A stretch of DNA of 64,000 nt from Bacillota bacterium (GTDB lineage Bacteria > Bacillota > Clostridia > Lachnospirales > Lachnospiraceae), in assembly GCA_023421505.1 (NCBI GenBank), contig JAEZTJ010000009.1, forward strand, positions 96,320-160,319, written 5' to 3'. Shown here one piece after another: positions 62,354-64,000 of this stretch; positions within the stretch are counted from its first letter, which is position 1; every line of letters begins with the position of its first letter. Below the pieces are notes generated by a model. That model did not search any database, was not told the origin of the DNA, and saw only the letters and a list, made by a program, of their open reading frames with translations. The position numbers were made by a program, and so were the translations under genes.

Positions 62354-63619
62354 GTGAAATCTAAGCTACCAGAGGGGAAAAGATTATATTTTATTTTGGC
62401 TTTAATAGGGATCATGGTTATTCTTTCGGTTGATTGTATTTTGTTTCATATAGAAGATCAGAATTATAATGATAAGATAGAAATTCTATGCAGAATGCTG
62501 GAAGAGCAGGAGCAAGGGAAGGACAGCCTTACTGCAGCATCAAAGCTACTTAAGGGTGAGGAAGGTACAAAAGGACAGAAGGGAGAAGAAAGGCTTAAGT
62601 CCTATGGCTACTTATCTGAAAATGATAATAGGTATAGTATACAATCTAAACAGCAGATGATACAGACAGGCCTACTATCTCTGATTGTATATTTTGGTTA
62701 TTTAATATCCTTGTATATCATTATTAGGCAGACGAAGCGTCAGAGGCATATTGAATTTTTAGAGTTTGAGCGATGCTTGATGGATTTTAGAAAAGGGATT
62801 TATGAGCTTCCTGGTCAACTGCCTTATACATTATCAGATACCGATATAAATCGCTTCTATGATCAGATAAAAGCGCTGGGTGATTATTTAAGACTGATGG
62901 ATGAAAGGATGACGAAGGAGAAGGAGGAAACAAAATCACTGGTTACGGATATATCTCATCAGCTAAAGACTCCTGTTGCGGCACTTAAGGCTTGTTTTGA
63001 AATTCTGCAGCTTAAGGATTTAAAGCCGGAGGAAAAGAAGGAATTCCAAGACAGATGCAGCCTGCAATTAAAAGGACTGGAGGATTTGCTAGCAGCACTA
63101 ATTAATATATCCCGAATGGAAGCAGGGATGATACAGATTAAGAAGGAGGGGGCCTGTATCTATGATACTCTGGTAGACGCGGTTAACCGAATTTATTTAA
63201 AGGCTTCGGAGCAGCAAATTGATATTGCAATGGAGGCAGAGGAGAAGCTGCAGCAGCTTCGATTACCGCATGACAGAAAATGGCTGTGTGAGGCTCTTAT
63301 TAATGTGCTTGAAAATGCAGTAAAGTACAGCCCCCCAAAAACCTGCATTACCATACACATGATTGAGAGGACCACCTTCCTGCGTATTGAGATCACTGAT
63401 CAGGGTATTGGTGTACCAAAGGAGGAGTATCATCAAATCTTCAAGCGCTTCTACCGTGGAAAATCGGAAGAAGTAAAAAGACAGTCCGGTTCTGGGGTCG
63501 GTCTTTATCTGACGAGAGAAATTATCAGCAGACACGGCGGTACGATTACAGTTACCTCCGGCAATCAGGCTTTACTAACAGGAAGTACCTTTACGATACA
63601 GCTTCCATATAAATCCTAG
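62354..63619 (+). CDS. Sensor histidine kinase
   Basis: This 421-residue kinase has two membrane segments (about residues 11-30 and 104-124) with a short extracellular loop, a HisKA domain with His202 (DISHQLKTP), and an HATPase domain with LENAVKYSPP (N box), DQGIGVPKEEY and GSGVGLYLTREI. The small sensor loop is like that of intramembrane-sensing kinases of the BceS type, which detect antibiotic stress with an adjacent ABC transporter, but no such transporter is in this window. The start is a GTG after AGAGGTGGATT. It pairs with the preceding regulator. Confidence 0.92.
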   Translation: MKSKLPEGKRLYFILALIGIMVILSVDCILFHIEDQNYNDKIEILCRMLEEQEQGKDSLTAASKLLKGEEGTKGQKGEERLKSYGYLSENDNRYSIQSKQQMIQTGLLSLIVYFGYLISLYIIIRQTKRQRHIEFLEFERCLMDFRKGIYELPGQLPYTLSDTDINRFYDQIKALGDYLRLMDERMTKEKEETKSLVTDISHQLKTPVAALKACFEILQLKDLKPEEKKEFQDRCSLQLKGLEDLLAALINISRMEAGMIQIKKEGACIYDTLVDAVNRIYLKASEQQIDIAMEAEEKLQQLRLPHDRKWLCEALINVLENAVKYSPPKTCITIHMIERTTFLRIEITDQGIGVPKEEYHQIFKRFYRGKSEEVKRQSGSGVGLYLTREIISRHGGTITVTSGNQALLTGSTFTIQLPYKS

Positions 63620-63648
63620 AAGTCTTACAAAAATGTAAGGCTTCTTTT
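63617..63648 (+). terminator. Terminator of the two-component operon
   Basis: AGAAGTCTTAC (63618-63628) pairs with GTAAGGCTTCT (63635-63645), followed by TTT. The stem begins inside the stop codon. Confidence 0.85.
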
Positions 63649-63704
63649 GCTTTCTTGTAAGTTAAATGAAAGAGTAAGCGTTTAAGATATATTGTAGTTC
63701 AAAG

Positions 63705-63872
63705 TAGGTAATTGCGGAACTATATAGTTATATTAATTGTATACACATTAGATACATATTCCTTCGCTCCAACGCTCCTCTGAGCTTAAGTGTTTTAACA
63801 CTTTAATTCCGCTTCGGAATAGTATCTAATGTGTATACAATACTTACAGGTTATGAGTTTCGCAAATGCCTA
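63705..63872. mobile_element. Family B MITE-like element, full copy 2
   Basis: The ends read TAGGTAATTGCGGAACT at the left and GAGTTTCGCAAATGCCTA at the right. The interior shares ATTCCTTCGCTCCAACGCTC with the copy at 13309-13459 and the GTGTATACAATACTTACA block near the right end. An extra AAGTGTTTTAACACTT hairpin enlarges it to 168 bp. No ORF is credible. Confidence 0.8.
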
Positions 63873-63917
63873 ATAGGATTAGAGTGTCAAAAGCCCCTCA
63901 TACAATTTATCTTCGTC

Positions 63918-63960
63918 AATTTGCACAAACACTACTTATAACAGAGTGATGCAAAACATA
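63918..63960 (+). repeat. Family C interspersed repeat, copy 2
   Basis: AATTTGCACAAACACT, TTATAACAGAGTGATGC and AAAACATA match, in opposite orientation, the block at 15853-15900. Weaker similarity continues towards the window end. Confidence 0.65.
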
Positions 63961-64000
63961 GTTTGATGAGCAACTGTTATGAAGTCGTTGGTACTTAGGC

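Noticed and set aside
62354..63619. BceRS/VanRS assignment of the two-component pair
   Set aside because: The sensor loop is short as in BceS, but no ABC transporter or van gene follows within the window, so the specific assignment is not supported.

Overview
The window reads as a chromosomal stretch of a low-GC, spore-forming anaerobe of the class Clostridia, most likely family Lachnospiraceae. This is an inference from gene content. It holds the spoIIA-sigF-spoVA sporulation cluster, two Csp-type germination proteases, a YtvI-like sporulation membrane protein, pyruvate formate-lyase under a ZTP riboswitch, LL-diaminopimelate aminotransferase, DUF4250 and DUF6514-like small proteins, and strong AGGAGG-type ribosome sites. 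No rRNA, tRNA, CRISPR array, prophage or transposase gene was seen.

Layout. 0-3.3 kb: the 3' end of an Ig-like surface protein and a Wzy/O-antigen-ligase-like membrane protein. 3.7-7.2 kb (minus): pflB with a consensus promoter and ZTP riboswitch, and an ECF transporter S component. 8-13 kb: a YtvI/AI-2E permease, an orphan HTH-Panacea (SocA-like) protein, typA and a tandem OB-fold protein. 13.5-15.8 kb: promoter, lysine riboswitch, dapA and dapB. 16.3-21.2 kb: a four-gene Gld-like ABC exporter operon (ATPase, permease, GldG-like, DUF4340). 21.5-26.2 kb: a SpoIID/LytB-domain protein, a BrkB/YihY protein and azlC-azlD. 26.7-33.1 kb: a 46-residue ORF, a zinc-ribbon/TPR membrane protein, then spoIIAA-spoIIAB-sigF, a 51-residue membrane ORF, spoVAC, spoVAD and spoVAE. 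33.1-42.5 kb: a class A PBP, a DUF6514-like protein, YigZ, VanZ-like, DUF4250, rarA and a chemoreceptor. 43-49.5 kb: an Ig-like surface protein and two ECF sigma/anti-sigma modules. 49.8-55.5 kb: MIF-like tautomerase, HxlR/flavodoxin pair, LysR/dapL pair and a CotA-type multicopper oxidase. 55.7-63.6 kb: a methyltransferase, a QueG-like ferredoxin protein, two paralogous Csp subtilases and a two-component system.

How parts work together. The dapAB operon (lysine riboswitch) and the distant dapL gene together outline the aminotransferase variant of the diaminopimelate/lysine pathway. SpoIIAA, SpoIIAB and SigF form the forespore sigma switch, SpoVAC/AD/AE belong to the dipicolinate channel, and the Csp proteases plausibly act in germination. 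CotA would be a spore-coat oxidase by analogy.

The least explained content is intergenic. At least three dispersed repeat families occur. Family A is a multi-hairpin element of about 170 nt, duplicated in tandem between spoVAC and spoVAD and again (as a 94-nt unit) near 38.2 kb. Family B is a MITE-like palindromic element with ends close to TAGRTAATTGCGAAACT, with two full copies and several deletion derivatives. Family C has two copies, at 15.9 and 63.9 kb. None encodes a visible protein.
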